A stretch of 56,393 nt of DNA from Meiothermus hypogaeus (lineage in GTDB: Bacteria; Deinococcota; Deinococci; Deinococcales; Thermaceae), in contig NZ_QWKY01000014.1 of the NCBI RefSeq assembly GCF_003574035.1, forward strand, positions 1-56,393. The letters run 5' to 3'. Both the position numbers and the translations under genes were made by a program. Position 1 is the first letter of the stretch. Every line of letters begins with the position of its first letter. Shown one piece after another: positions 47,998-56,393 of this stretch. The notes under the pieces were generated by a model, which was not told the DNA's origin, did not search any database, and was given only the letters and a program-made list of their open reading frames with translations.

Positions 47998-50856
47998 TCA
48001 GTCCGTCGCCTGAGCGTAGTCCTCCACCGGCGGGCAGGAGCAAACGATGTTGCGGTCGCCATAAACGTTGTCCACCCGGTTCACCGGGCTCCAGTATTTG
48101 TCCAGGGCCGACTGACCTGCCGGGAAGCAGCCCTGCGCACGGGTGTACTTGCGGCCCCAATGTTCATCGGCAATGTCCAGCACGGTGTGAGGCGCGTGGC
48201 GCAGTGGGCTTTCTTCGGCGGAAAGTTCGCCCCGCTCGATCTGGGCTATCTCTTCGCGGATGGCGATCATGGCATTGATAAAGCGGTCCAGTTCGTATTT
48301 GGATTCCGACTCGGTCGGCTCAACCATGAGGGTGCCGGGCACTGGGAAGCTCATGGTCGGGGCATGGAAGCCATAGTCGATCAGACGCTTGGCAATGTCT
48401 TCTGCGGTGATATCGCACTTGTTCTTGAAGGCTCGAGGGTCGAGGATGCACTCGTGCGCAACCCGGCCTTTTTCGTTCTTGTAGAGCACCGGGAAGTAGG
48501 GCTCGAGCCGGCTGGCAACATAGTTGGCATTCAGAATGGCTACCTCGGTAGCCCGCTTGAGCCCCTCGCTGCCCATCATCCAGATATAGGCAAAGGAGAT
48601 GGGCAGGATGGAGGCCGAGCCATAGGGTGCCGCCGCCACCGGCCCCACCGGTGCGGTGCCGCCGTCCAGCACCGGGTGCCCCGGTAGGAAGGGGGCCAGG
48701 TGGGCCTTGACCCCAATGGGGCCCATTCCCGGGCCGCCGCCACCGTGCGGAATGGCAAAGGTCTTGTGCAGGTTGAGGTGGGAGACATCGGCTCCGTAGT
48801 GGCCGGGCTTGGCCAGCCCCACCTGGGCGTTGAGGTTGGCCCCATCCAGGTAAACCTGCCCGCCATAGCGGTGCACAATCTCGCACAGCTCGCGGATTTT
48901 TTCCTCGAAGACCCCGTGGGTGGAGGGGTAGGTGACCATCACCGCAGCCAGCCTGTCGGCGTGCTGCCGGGCTTTGGCCTCGAGGTCCTGCAAATCCACA
49001 TAGCCCTGCTCGTCGCAAGCCACCACCACCACCTCCATACCGGCCATATGGGCCGAAGCGGGGTTGGTGCCGTGGGCCGAGGAGGGAATCAGGCAAACAT
49101 TGCGGTGCCCCTCGCCCCTCGAGCGGTGGTAGCCCCGAATGGCTAGCAATCCCGCGTACTCCCCTTGCGCCCCCGAGTTGGGCTGGAGCGAAATGGCGTC
49201 GTAACCGGTAATCTCGCAGAGCCAACGACTGAGGGTCTCGAAGAGTTCCATGTAGCCCCTGGCCTGCTCCGCCGGGGCAAAGGGATGCAGGTTTGCAAAC
49301 TCCGGCCAGCTTATGGGTATCATCTCGGCTGCAGCGTTAAGCTTCATGGTGCAGGAGCCCAGCGGAATCATGGCCCGGTCCAAAGCCAGGTCACGGTCGG
49401 CCAGCTTGCGCATGTAGCGCATCAGTTCGGTCTCGGAGTGGTAGCGATTGAAGACCGGGTGGGTCAGGTACTTTGAGGTGCGCTTTAGAGCAGCGGGCAG
49501 GTGGTTCTCGGGCGCAAATTCCTCGTATTTGAACTGGCCCCCAAAAGCCTCCCAAACCGCCTCGACGATCTCGGGGGTGGTGGTCTCGTCAAGGGCAATG
49601 CCGATGTGCAGGTCGTCGACCTTGCGCAGGTTGATGCGCCGTTTGCGGGCTTCGCTCAGGATTTCCTCCACCCGGCCCTCGGCCCGGATGGTCAGGGTAT
49701 CGAAAAAGTGGGGGTTCAGCTGCACATAGCCCAGGCGCTTTAGGCCAGCCGCCAGTACGCTGGTTTTGTCGTGGATGCTCTGGGCAATCTCGCGCAGGCC
49801 GTCCGGCCCGTGGTAGACCGCGTACATCGAGGCAATTACCGCCAGCAAAACCTGTGCAGTGCAGATGTTTGAGGTAGCTTTCTCGCGGCGGATGTGCTGC
49901 TCGCGGGTCTGGAGGGTCAGGCGGTAGGCCCGGTTGCCCCTCGAGTCAATCGAGACCCCTACCAGCCGCCCCGGCAAGGCCCGCTTGAGGGCATCCTTGA
50001 CCGCCATGTAACCCGCATGGGGCCCCCCGTAGCCCATCGGCACCCCAAAGCGCTGGGCCGAACCCACCGCGATGTCGGCCCCCAGCTCGCCGGGCGGGGT
50101 CAGCAGGGTGAGGGCCAGCAGGTCAGCGGCCACGACAGCCACACCCCCTGCTGCCCGCACTTTTTCGATAGATGGCCGCAGGTCGCGGATCTGCCCCAGC
50201 GTGTCGGGATACTGGAAGATGGCCCCGAAGAGGGTCTCGGGGTGCAGGTCGGCCTCCGGGTCACCCACCACCAGCTCCCAGCCCAGCGGCTCGGCGCGGG
50301 TTTGCAGCACGGCCAGGGTCTGGGGGTGCAGGTTCTTGTCGGCAAAAAACGCCTTGCGTGGGTGCTTACAACTGCGCTCTGCCACCGCCATGGCCTCAGC
50401 TGCTGCGGTGGCCTCGTCCAGCAAAGAGGCGTTGGCTATATCCAGGCCGGTCAGGTCGGCAACCATGGTCTGGAAGTTGAGCAAAGCTTCCAGCCGCCCC
50501 TGGCTAATCTCGGGCTGGTAGGGCGTGTAGGCAGTGTACCAGGCCGGGTTTTCCAGCAGGTTTCGCTGTATCACGGGCGGAAGGATGGTTCCGTAGTACC
50601 CCTGGCCAATCAGCGAGGTGAAGACCTGGTTCTCTTCGGCAATGGCCCGCATCCGCGCCAGCATCTCGGTCTCGCTCAGGCCAGGGCCAATGCCCAGAGG
50701 GGCGGCTTCCCGGATCGAGGCCGGTACCGTTTGTTCGATGAGCTCGTCCAGGGTCGAAACCCCTACTGCCTTGAGCATCGCCTGGATGTCTTCTGGGGTG
50801 GGGCCAATGTGGCGCCTGGAAAAATCGGTGGAGCGGGGCTTTTGCGTGTCTGACAT
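47998..50856 (-). CDS. gcvP: Glycine dehydrogenase (decarboxylating), P-protein
   Basis: The PLP subunit of the glycine cleavage system. It decarboxylates glycine and loads the aminomethyl group onto lipoyl-GcvH. It is 952 aa, the single-chain form. The N-half begins [21 protein letters not shown]. The PLP Lys is in [45 protein letters not shown] and [19 protein letters not shown] are diagnostic. The start at 50856 follows GAGAGGAG. A tandem glycine riboswitch lies directly upstream. Confidence 0.98.
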   Translation of the reverse strand: MSDTQKPRSTDFSRRHIGPTPEDIQAMLKAVGVSTLDELIEQTVPASIREAAPLGIGPGLSETEMLARMRAIAEENQVFTSLIGQGYYGTILPPVIQRNLLENPAWYTAYTPYQPEISQGRLEALLNFQTMVADLTGLDIANASLLDEATAAAEAMAVAERSCKHPRKAFFADKNLHPQTLAVLQTRAEPLGWELVVGDPEADLHPETLFGAIFQYPDTLGQIRDLRPSIEKVRAAGGVAVVAADLLALTLLTPPGELGADIAVGSAQRFGVPMGYGGPHAGYMAVKDALKRALPGRLVGVSIDSRGNRAYRLTLQTREQHIRREKATSNICTAQVLLAVIASMYAVYHGPDGLREIAQSIHDKTSVLAAGLKRLGYVQLNPHFFDTLTIRAEGRVEEILSEARKRRINLRKVDDLHIGIALDETTTPEIVEAVWEAFGGQFKYEEFAPENHLPAALKRTSKYLTHPVFNRYHSETELMRYMRKLADRDLALDRAMIPLGSCTMKLNAAAEMIPISWPEFANLHPFAPAEQARGYMELFETLSRWLCEITGYDAISLQPNSGAQGEYAGLLAIRGYHRSRGEGHRNVCLIPSSAHGTNPASAHMAGMEVVVVACDEQGYVDLQDLEAKARQHADRLAAVMVTYPSTHGVFEEKIRELCEIVHRYGGQVYLDGANLNAQVGLAKPGHYGADVSHLNLHKTFAIPHGGGGPGMGPIGVKAHLAPFLPGHPVLDGGTAPVGPVAAAPYGSASILPISFAYIWMMGSEGLKRATEVAILNANYVASRLEPYFPVLYKNEKGRVAHECILDPRAFKNKCDITAEDIAKRLIDYGFHAPTMSFPVPGTLMVEPTESESKYELDRFINAMIAIREEIAQIERGELSAEESPLRHAPHTVLDIADEHWGRKYTRAQGCFPAGQSALDKYWSPVNRVDNVYGDRNIVCSCPPVEDYAQATD

Positions 50857-50894
50857 GGGGTCTCCTCTCTTCACAATCGGAAGAAACTTGACCC

Positions 50895-51041
50895 CATCTG
50901 TCCTTTTGCCTGAGAGTGTTATCCCGTCGGCGGGCGTTTGGCGCCTCTCTCCAGATTGTGCCGCTGTGGTTCTTTTGCCTGAGAGATTCCGGGGCGGTTG
51001 CTCCTTCGGCGTGGGACAGGCCCATCTCTCCCATCAGCGGC
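50895..51041 (-). ncRNA. Tandem glycine riboswitch
   Basis: Two glycine aptamers on the minus strand. The first (50960-51041) has P1 arms GCCGCTG/CAGCGGC and contains GGGAGAGA, GCCGAAGGAGCAA and CTCTCAGGCAAAAG. The second (50895-50956) has P1 arms ATCTG/CAGAT, GGAGAGA and CTCTCAGGCAAAAGGACAGA. The linker is only a few nucleotides. It ends about 40 nt before the gcvP ATG. No clear terminator is seen between it and gcvP, so control may be at translation or as an ON switch. Confidence 0.93.
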
Positions 51042-51181
51042 CGATTGCTTTACCACCGATATGATAGCCCAACCAGGTGAAGGTCTGAAAGTGACGGTTG
51101 TACAGTTATGATTCTGGTCGCCAGTAACAATTGCACCAATCAAACATTCGCCAGAAACAGGGCACCAGACGTTCGAAAGAA

Positions 51182-51562
51182 TCACTGGCTTTCCGCTACA
51201 GCCTGATAATCCGCCGCAGACAAAAGCCCCTCCACGTCGGCAGGATTGACCTTCATCTTGAACAGCCACCCTTCCCCATAGGGCGACTGGTTAAGCAATT
51301 CGGGTTTGTCACCCAAAGCATCGTTCACCTCGATGATCTCACCCGCTACCGGCGCGTAAATATCCGAGGCAGTCTTGACCGACTCCACCACCGCCACCGC
51401 AGTGCCCGCGTCTGCGGTTTTACCTACCTGCGGCAGTTCCACGAACACCACGTCGCCCAGGGCATCCTGAGCAAAATCGGTGATACCCACCACGGCTACG
51501 TCGCCCTCGAGGCGAACCCACTCGTGCGATTTGGTGTACTTTAGCTCGGAAGGATAGTTCAT
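51182..51562 (-). CDS. gcvH: Glycine cleavage system H protein
   Basis: The lipoyl carrier of the glycine cleavage system, 126 aa. The start is [42 protein letters not shown], and the lipoylated Lys is in [27 protein letters not shown]-like [12 protein letters not shown] follows as [12 protein letters not shown]. It is the substrate of LipB/LipA encoded at 13686-15364. It lies between gcvT and the riboswitch. Confidence 0.98.
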   Translation of the reverse strand: MNYPSELKYTKSHEWVRLEGDVAVVGITDFAQDALGDVVFVELPQVGKTADAGTAVAVVESVKTASDIYAPVAGEIIEVNDALGDKPELLNQSPYGEGWLFKMKVNPADVEGLLSAADYQAVAESQ

Positions 51563-51794
51563 GATGTCACCTCGGCAGTCAGTTTATTGCCAAACACTCC
51601 ACTGAGCACAGGGGCCTGGTTCCCATCGGACTCTATCGTAACCCCTTGCTCTCCGTCCTGGCGGGGAAGGGTGGCCTCGCGCGTCCAGTTTTCCGTTACG
51701 AACGGCATAAACCCAATAGAACGTCGGGTGCAAGGCCGGGAGGGGGAAAGCCCAGGCTACAACGGCGCGTTAAACGCCCCTGAGCAAGATGCCA
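51563..51794. other. Spacer between gcvH and gcvT
   Basis: 232 bp without a credible gene and without a second riboswitch. A GAGGTGAC ribosome site for gcvH is present at its lower end. The gap is long for genes of one complex, so gcvH may have its own promoter. Confidence 0.4.
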
Positions 51795-52853
51795 TTACTG
51801 CAACTTGACAAAAGGCGTCTCGACCACCGTCGCGCTCGCCATCCTGCCCCGAATTTCGACTTCCAGGGATGTACCCACCTGGGCCAGGTCCGACTTCACA
51901 TACGCCATACCGATACCCTTTTTCAGTACCGGCGAGTGCGTACCCGAAGTCAGGATACCCACTTCCTGCCCCCCCTGCATCACCCGATAACCCTCGCGGG
52001 GAATGCCCCCCTCCACCTGCAAGCCCACCAGCTGGCGCTCGCAGGGGCCTTTTAGCAGGGCTTCTTTGCCGTGAAATTCCTTTTGGCTTTTGACCACCCA
52101 GCTAAAGGGCGTACAAAGGGGGCTGGTCTCGTCGGTTAGCTCGTGGCCATAGAGGGGGAAGCCCGCCTCGAGCCGCAGGGTATCCCGCGCCCCCAGTCCA
52201 CATGGGGTCACTTCCGCTCCCAACAAAGCCTCCCAGACCGCCCGGGCCTCGTCCGGGGCCACAAACACCTCGTAGCCATCTTCGCCGGTATAGCCGGTTC
52301 GGGCAAAGCGCACCCACTTGCCCGAGAGCTTGCCCATAAAGGTATCGTTCTTCTTGCGCGAGACCAGGTCGGTATCGGACAGCTTTTGTAGCTTTGCTAC
52401 GGCCTGGGGGCCTTGTACAGCAATCAGGGCAAAGAAGTCGGAGGCGTTCTCCAGCTCCACTTCAAAACCCGCCTTCAAGCTGTTGAGGTGAGCCCAGTCT
52501 TTCTCGATGTTGGCCGCGTTCACCACCATCAAATATTCGCTCTCGCCCGTCCGATAGATGTAAATATCGTCTACCAGGCCCCCCCGCGCGTTGGGCAGCA
52601 TGGAGTACTGGGCCCGCCCTACCTTGAGCTTGGAGACATCGTTCAGGGTTGCGTATTGCAAAAAAGCAAGCGCCCCCGGCCCCCGTATCCAGAACTCCCC
52701 CATGTGGCTCACGTCGAACATGCCCGCAAGCCCCCGCACGGCCAGGTGCTCGGAGGTGATGGAGGTGTACTGAATGGGCATCTCATAGCCGGCAAAAGGC
52801 ACCATCTTGGCTCCCAAAGCCAGGTGCGCTGGATGAAGTGGGGTGGTTTTCAT
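51795..52853 (-). CDS. gcvT: Aminomethyltransferase (glycine cleavage T protein)
   Basis: Transfers the methylene group from aminomethyl-lipoyl GcvH to tetrahydrofolate and releases ammonia. It is 352 aa. TPLHPAHLALGAKMVPFAGYEMPIQY, LAGMFDVSHMGEFWIRGP, RTGYTGEDGYEVFV and LGARDTLRLEAGFPLYGHEL are family blocks. GAGG lies close before the ATG, and TGGTATGCT (an extended -10) is 8 nt further upstream. Confidence 0.97.
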   Translation of the reverse strand: MKTTPLHPAHLALGAKMVPFAGYEMPIQYTSITSEHLAVRGLAGMFDVSHMGEFWIRGPGALAFLQYATLNDVSKLKVGRAQYSMLPNARGGLVDDIYIYRTGESEYLMVVNAANIEKDWAHLNSLKAGFEVELENASDFFALIAVQGPQAVAKLQKLSDTDLVSRKKNDTFMGKLSGKWVRFARTGYTGEDGYEVFVAPDEARAVWEALLGAEVTPCGLGARDTLRLEAGFPLYGHELTDETSPLCTPFSWVVKSQKEFHGKEALLKGPCERQLVGLQVEGGIPREGYRVMQGGQEVGILTSGTHSPVLKKGIGMAYVKSDLAQVGTSLEVEIRGRMASATVVETPFVKLQ

Positions 52854-53200
52854 GCCTCAATAGCATACCAATCCCAGATCGGCAGACCGAGACGGATAGG
52901 TGCTGTGGCAGGGCACGAATCTCAAGTTGCAGGCCCTAAACCTTACTTATCCGCGCACGAAACACACTCACAACAAAAAAGCCAAGCTACCCAGGGCCGG
53001 TGCATAAAGTAAAACCTCTACTTCCTCCCCCAACGGTGGAGGCTAGGTGAGGGCCTAATACCCGGCCAGGTCGCCTGACTACAAGCATTTTTTTGCAACA
53101 CCGGCTGTCTAAAGCGCACTTAGCTAAGGTTTGCGGGGGTTTACGCACCAACCCTGCCCAGCTACCACCAAGATAGGACTTAGGAGATTTATCAAGACGC
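52854..53200. other. Gene-free spacer between gcvT and mglA
   Basis: 347 bp holding the gcvT promoter at its lower end. CCTCC/GGAGG forms a small hairpin near 53025-53042 and an AT-rich T-run occurs at 53090-53096. No gene, tRNA or strong terminator is evident. Confidence 0.4.
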
Positions 53201-53791
53201 TTAACTGGCCGCCGCAACTCGGGAGAGCACCTGGCGGCTTACGGCCTTGAGGGTCTCGAAGACCCCAACCCCCGTGGTGGCCACCGCTTCGAAGATGGGC
53301 AGGCGCATCTCGGGGTCAATTACGGCCTGGATCATCTCCACCGGCAGGGCATCGGGGGTGTCGCGCTTGTTGGCTTGGAGCACGATGGGAATGTCCTCGG
53401 CCTTGATGCCATACTCGGCAAGGTTCTCGCGCAGGTTGCGCATGGATTCTGCATTGGCTCTGAGGCGGTTGGGGGCAGAGTCGGCCACAAACACAATGCC
53501 ATCCACGCCCCGCAAAATAAGCTTTCGGCTGGCATTGTAGAAAACCTGCCCCGGGACGGTGTAGAGGTGAAAGCGGGTCTTAAAGCCCTTTACCTCGCCC
53601 AAATCCACCGGTAAAAAGTCGAAGAATAAGGTTCGTTCATCCTCGGTAGCCAGCGAGACCATCTCCCCTTTGCGGTTCTGGGGCACCTGCTGGAAAACCC
53701 AGCGCAGGTTGGTGGTCTTACCGGACATTCCGGGGCCGTAGTAGACAATTTTGAAGTTGATCTCCCTGGCGGCAAAGTTAATCGTGCTCAT
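53201..53791 (-). CDS. mglA: Polarity-type small GTPase MglA
   Basis: A 196-aa Ras-like GTPase that sets cell polarity or type IV pilus-based motility. The P-loop is [12 protein letters not shown], the switch region is [30 protein letters not shown], and the guanine-specificity motif is QANKRDTPD. The start at 53791 ([14 protein letters not shown]) gives the typical length; the 44-residue upstream extension lies inside mglB. It begins 1 nt after the mglB stop, so the pair is coupled. Confidence 0.95.
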   Translation of the reverse strand: MSTINFAAREINFKIVYYGPGMSGKTTNLRWVFQQVPQNRKGEMVSLATEDERTLFFDFLPVDLGEVKGFKTRFHLYTVPGQVFYNASRKLILRGVDGIVFVADSAPNRLRANAESMRNLRENLAEYGIKAEDIPIVLQANKRDTPDALPVEMIQAVIDPEMRLPIFEAVATTGVGVFETLKAVSRQVLSRVAAAS

Positions 53792-53792
53792 A

Positions 53793-54284
53793 TCAGTTCC
53801 CAAATAGTTCGTCCAGGAGGGCACTGGCCCCATCCCGATACTCATGATCAATCCCGAGGGTTCCAGGCTGCACCACAGCGTCCCTGGTGATGACCTCGAG
53901 GGCCTGCACAGCCCGCTTGCCAAAAAGCTTGACCCGGCCCACCGGGGCCGAGTTATCGAAAATGACTACCAGCAAGGCCAGCTCGCCCACTTCCTCGGCG
54001 TACAGCCCGTGCGTGGCCCCCTGGTGCAGTAGCTCGTTGAAGCGGGGCTCGCCCAGCATTTTGGCCAGGGCCTGAGTAGCTGCGGCGTTTCCGGCGATGA
54101 GGGTAGCCAGCGAATCCAGTGCTGGGGGCCTAGGCGCCCAGAGGGCTTCTTTGTGGGCCAGCACAAACCCCTTACGATCCAGCAACAGCGCGTAACGCGC
54201 CCCGCTCTCGCGCAACAACTCCTCGAGGACGTGCGAAGCCTTCTCGTAAGCGCCCCCAAAGAGTGCGATGGCAGGCTCAACCAT
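53793..54284 (-). CDS. mglB: MglB, roadblock/LC7 GTPase-activating protein
   Basis: A 163-aa roadblock/LC7-domain protein acting as the GAP of MglA. The fold is read from [47 protein letters not shown] and [32 protein letters not shown]. It is encoded immediately before mglA. TACACT at 54294-54299 (minus) lies 9 nt before the ATG. The divergent peptidase begins only 17 bp away, so its -35 must lie inside that gene. Confidence 0.92.
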   Translation of the reverse strand: MVEPAIALFGGAYEKASHVLEELLRESGARYALLLDRKGFVLAHKEALWAPRPPALDSLATLIAGNAAATQALAKMLGEPRFNELLHQGATHGLYAEEVGELALLVVIFDNSAPVGRVKLFGKRAVQALEVITRDAVVQPGTLGIDHEYRDGASALLDELFGN

Positions 54285-54301
54285 AGTAGGCTAAGTGTAA
54301 C

Positions 54302-55639
54302 ATGCACACGTTACCAACCCCTGTGATGAATTACGCCAAAGACACGCTGGCCCGCCTGGTCGCCCTGCCCACCGTTTCGGCGGAGAACCGGGCCATCCCC
54401 GAAACCGCCCGCCTGGTCGGAGAACTGCTGGAGGATCTGGGCTTGCGGGTGGAGATTCACCCCACCGCAGGCGCTCCGGTAGTCTACGCCGAGGGCGGCT
54501 CGAGCGGCCCCACCATGCTTTTCTACAACCACTACGACGTGCAGCCCGCCGACCCTCTGGAGCTCTGGGTGTCCGACCCCTTCATCCTGACCGAGCGCGA
54601 CGGCAAGCTGTACGGGCGCGGAGCCAACGACGACAAAGGGGAGCTGGTGGCCCGCCTGGCAGCCCTGCGCTGGCTCAAGGACGAGCACGGGCATCTTCCT
54701 TTGCGGGTCAAGTTTGTGATCGAAGGCGAGGAAGAGATTGGCAGCCCCAACCTCGAGCGCTATGTCGAGCAAAATAAAGACCGCCTTCGGGCCGACGCGG
54801 TGATCTGGGAGGCCGGGGGGGTGGATGCGGTGGGTCGACCTCTGGTGTACTGCGGCCTCAAAGGGATTGTAGGTCTGGAACTGCGCTGCAAGACCGCCGC
54901 CTACGACCTTCACAGCAGCCTGGGGGCCATCGTACAGAACCCGCTGTATCGCTTGGCGGCGGCGGTGGCCAGCCTGCGCGACCGCGAGGGTCGAGTGCTG
55001 GTCAGGGGTTTCTACGACCAGGTGCGGCCCCTGACGGAGCTCGAGGAGGAAACCCTGGCCCGCATCCCCGACGAGTCACCAGCGTTAATGCAAGAGTACG
55101 GCCTGAAGGGCTTTCTGGGCGGGGTGCAGGGAGCCGCCCTCTACAAAAAATACCTGGCCGAGCCGGTCATCAATATCAACGGCATCCACGGAGGCTACGG
55201 CGGCCCTGGCTCCAAAACCGTGCTACCCGCCGAGGGCTTCGTCAAGCTGGATATCCGGCTGGTGCCTGACCAGGAGCCCCGCCACATCGTAGCGCTGGTG
55301 AAAGCCCATCTCCTGGAGAACGGCTTCGACGATATCGAAGTAATCGAGCTGGAATTTGGCGAACACCCCGCCCGCAGCGACCTGGCCTCGCCCTGGGTCA
55401 AGACTGCCCTGGAAGCCTGCCGCGAGGTCTACGGCCAGGAGCCGGTGGTCTGGCCCAATTTTGCCGGTTCGGGCCCCATGTACCCCTTCACTCACGTCAT
55501 CGGTGCGCCGGTACTGGGCCTGGGTATCGGCTACCCCGGCAGCAAAATCCACAGCCCCAACGAGCACATCGTCCTGCGTCACTTTGAATCGGGCATCCGG
55601 GTCATCAAACGGGCCTTGGAGAAGTTTGCAGGATTATGA
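54302..55639 (+). CDS. M20-family dipeptidase/carboxypeptidase
   Basis: A 445-aa metallopeptidase of the M20 (ArgE/DapE/CNDP-like) family. The first zinc motif is MLFYNHYDVQPAD, followed by GRGANDDKGE and VIEGEEEIGSPN with the catalytic Glu pair. The dimerisation domain contains KTAAYDLHSSLGAIVQNP. GIGYPGSKIHSPNEHI provides the last zinc His. It probably hydrolyses dipeptides or N-acyl amino acids. An ATG at 54326 is an alternative start. Confidence 0.92.
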   Translation: MHTLPTPVMNYAKDTLARLVALPTVSAENRAIPETARLVGELLEDLGLRVEIHPTAGAPVVYAEGGSSGPTMLFYNHYDVQPADPLELWVSDPFILTERDGKLYGRGANDDKGELVARLAALRWLKDEHGHLPLRVKFVIEGEEEIGSPNLERYVEQNKDRLRADAVIWEAGGVDAVGRPLVYCGLKGIVGLELRCKTAAYDLHSSLGAIVQNPLYRLAAAVASLRDREGRVLVRGFYDQVRPLTELEEETLARIPDESPALMQEYGLKGFLGGVQGAALYKKYLAEPVININGIHGGYGGPGSKTVLPAEGFVKLDIRLVPDQEPRHIVALVKAHLLENGFDDIEVIELEFGEHPARSDLASPWVKTALEACREVYGQEPVVWPNFAGSGPMYPFTHVIGAPVLGLGIGYPGSKIHSPNEHIVLRHFESGIRVIKRALEKFAGL

Positions 55640-55740
55640 ACGCGCACTGCCCTGAAGCCAACACGGTTGCTTCTATGTGGGGGATGGGCAAAGGATGGTA
55701 TGCACATCATCCCAGCAAGACCCTAAACAGGTGATCCGTC

Positions 55741-56058
55741 ATGGATGAGCAAATAAGTGTTCGACTGTCAATATGTAGGGCACTTCTTGGAGAAATTAAT
55801 CCAAAGATAAGGGCCGTTACTCCTAGGGTTAGTCAAAAGAGAGCTGAGATAAAGGTCTTCTATGATGGGCAGATTTCGGAAGAAGATCTAGAAGACATGA
55901 GTGACGTTGAAGCGAGTGTAATTGCAGATTTACATGAGGATTGGTCAGTTGATCTCAAGTGTGTGCAGGTAGATTTTCCAGAATCGATTCCTTATGTGGA
56001 TGGGGAATGGGTTGCCCATGCAAGAAGCGAGAGTAGAATGAGCCTCCCAAGGACATAG
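55741..56058 (+). CDS. Low-GC orphan protein, possibly immunity-like
   Basis: A 105-aa protein with base composition clearly lower in G+C than its neighbours, indicating recent transfer. The sequence (LLGEINPKIRAV, IKVFYDGQISEEDLEDMSDVEASVIADL, VDFPESIPYVDGEWVAHARSE) resembles, from memory, a family of about 100-residue proteins often found alone or beside polymorphic toxins. The match is not verified. A transposase fragment lies directly downstream, and no toxin gene is seen. Confidence 0.6.
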   Translation: MDEQISVRLSICRALLGEINPKIRAVTPRVSQKRAEIKVFYDGQISEEDLEDMSDVEASVIADLHEDWSVDLKCVQVDFPESIPYVDGEWVAHARSESRMSLPRT

Positions 56059-56130
56059 AAGGTGCGGGGTCAATGTGCCTTTAGCAAGAGATTGAACTGT
56101 AGTGAAAAGTAGTAAAAAAAGGGCATAAAG

Positions 56131-56393
56131 TCAGACTGAAAGGGCAGGGAGTACGGTCAGTAGCTGGGATTTGAGGATTTTTGCGGCATTGTGCTGTGCT
56201 GTCCGCCAAGAAAGATCTGGATGTAGTTGTTTTTGCTGTCGAATAAGGTGTAGGGCCTCGATGGCCAGGTCAGCATGTTTGAGTTGAGTAGCATAGGAAC
56301 GAGAGAGGCATTTGGATAAACCCAGGTTCTGTTTGAGCAGGCGATGCACCCGCTCCAGATCCCAACGAGCTTTCCAGGCGGCAAGGACTTCTT
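56131..56393 (-). mobile_element. Transposase C-terminal part, cut by window edge
   Basis: On the minus strand the frame enters from the window edge and ends at 56131. VLAAWKARWDLERVHRLLKQNLGLSKCLSRSYATQLKHADLAIEALHLIR carries the C-terminal Glu and the downstream basic residues expected of an IS4/IS701-type DDE transposase (W-x-E-x6-K pattern). The rest of the gene lies outside the window, so intact or broken status is unknown. It borders the low-GC orphan gene. Confidence 0.75.

Noticed and set aside
51587-51808. 73-residue plus-strand frame between gcvH and gcvT
   Set aside because: No start signal or family resemblance; it runs into gcvT in antisense.

Overview
The window is high-GC bacterial DNA that fits the Deinococcota, and the genus Meiothermus or a close Thermus relative best. 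Supporting signs are a two-OB-fold SSB of 278 aa in an rpsF-ssb-rpsR-rplI operon, a short 196-aa EF-Ts, an MglA/MglB pair, a menaquinone enzyme of the futalosine route (mqnC), many starts with a -10 hexamer only 6-9 nt upstream (leaderless transcripts), and a very frequent CTCGAG word. The genus is an inference from gene content; no rRNA is present.

Layout. 1-5205 (minus): a carbohydrate ABC importer (binding protein, two permeases, no ATPase) followed by two Gfo/Idh/MocA dehydrogenases, the last truncated near the window edge. 5540-8605: topA with an unusual duplicated C-terminal module, plus a small cupin-like gene. 8949-17030: NYN-domain protein, kbl-tdh threonine catabolism, slyD, a COG0523 metallochaperone with a metal-regulator-like palindrome, lipB-lipA, a DUF3054 membrane protein, a RidA protein and a MOSC protein. 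17031-17773 is non-coding and rich in hairpins and repeats. 17774-19838: rplI, rpsR, ssb, rpsF. 20134-23202: a GAF-PAS-GAF-GGDEF diguanylate cyclase and an FAD oxidoreductase. 23444-26589: tRNA-Ala, then rpsB-tsf-pyrH-frr. 26812-33341: a secreted subtilase and an iron/phosphonate-type ABC importer. 33720-36515: a Na/Pi-cotransporter-like protein and a second FAD oxidoreductase. 36586-41871: a probable leader-peptide/terminator attenuator and a five-gene ABC export cluster. 41868-47637: mqnC, a small acidic protein, a glycosyltransferase, rseP, dxr, cdsA. 47998-52853: gcvP, a tandem glycine riboswitch, gcvH, gcvT. 53201-55639: mglA-mglB and a divergent M20 peptidase. 55741-56393: a low-GC orphan gene and a transposase C-terminus.

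Functional links. Glycine and one-carbon metabolism recurs: tdh/kbl turn threonine into glycine and acetyl-CoA, gcvPHT cleave glycine, lipB/lipA make the lipoyl group GcvH carries, and the glycine riboswitch senses the substrate. Translation genes (rpsB, tsf, frr, the S6 operon, tRNA-Ala) and envelope/isoprenoid genes (cdsA, dxr, rseP) are the housekeeping core.

The most unusual content is non-coding. Five copies of a palindromic MITE-like element occur, 126 bp or 160 bp plus n x 38 bp, with zero to three tandem 38-bp units. Two copies end exactly in a neighbouring gene's TAA stop codon. A separate array at 17062-17185 alternates hairpins of fixed size but different sequence with a conserved 14-bp word.
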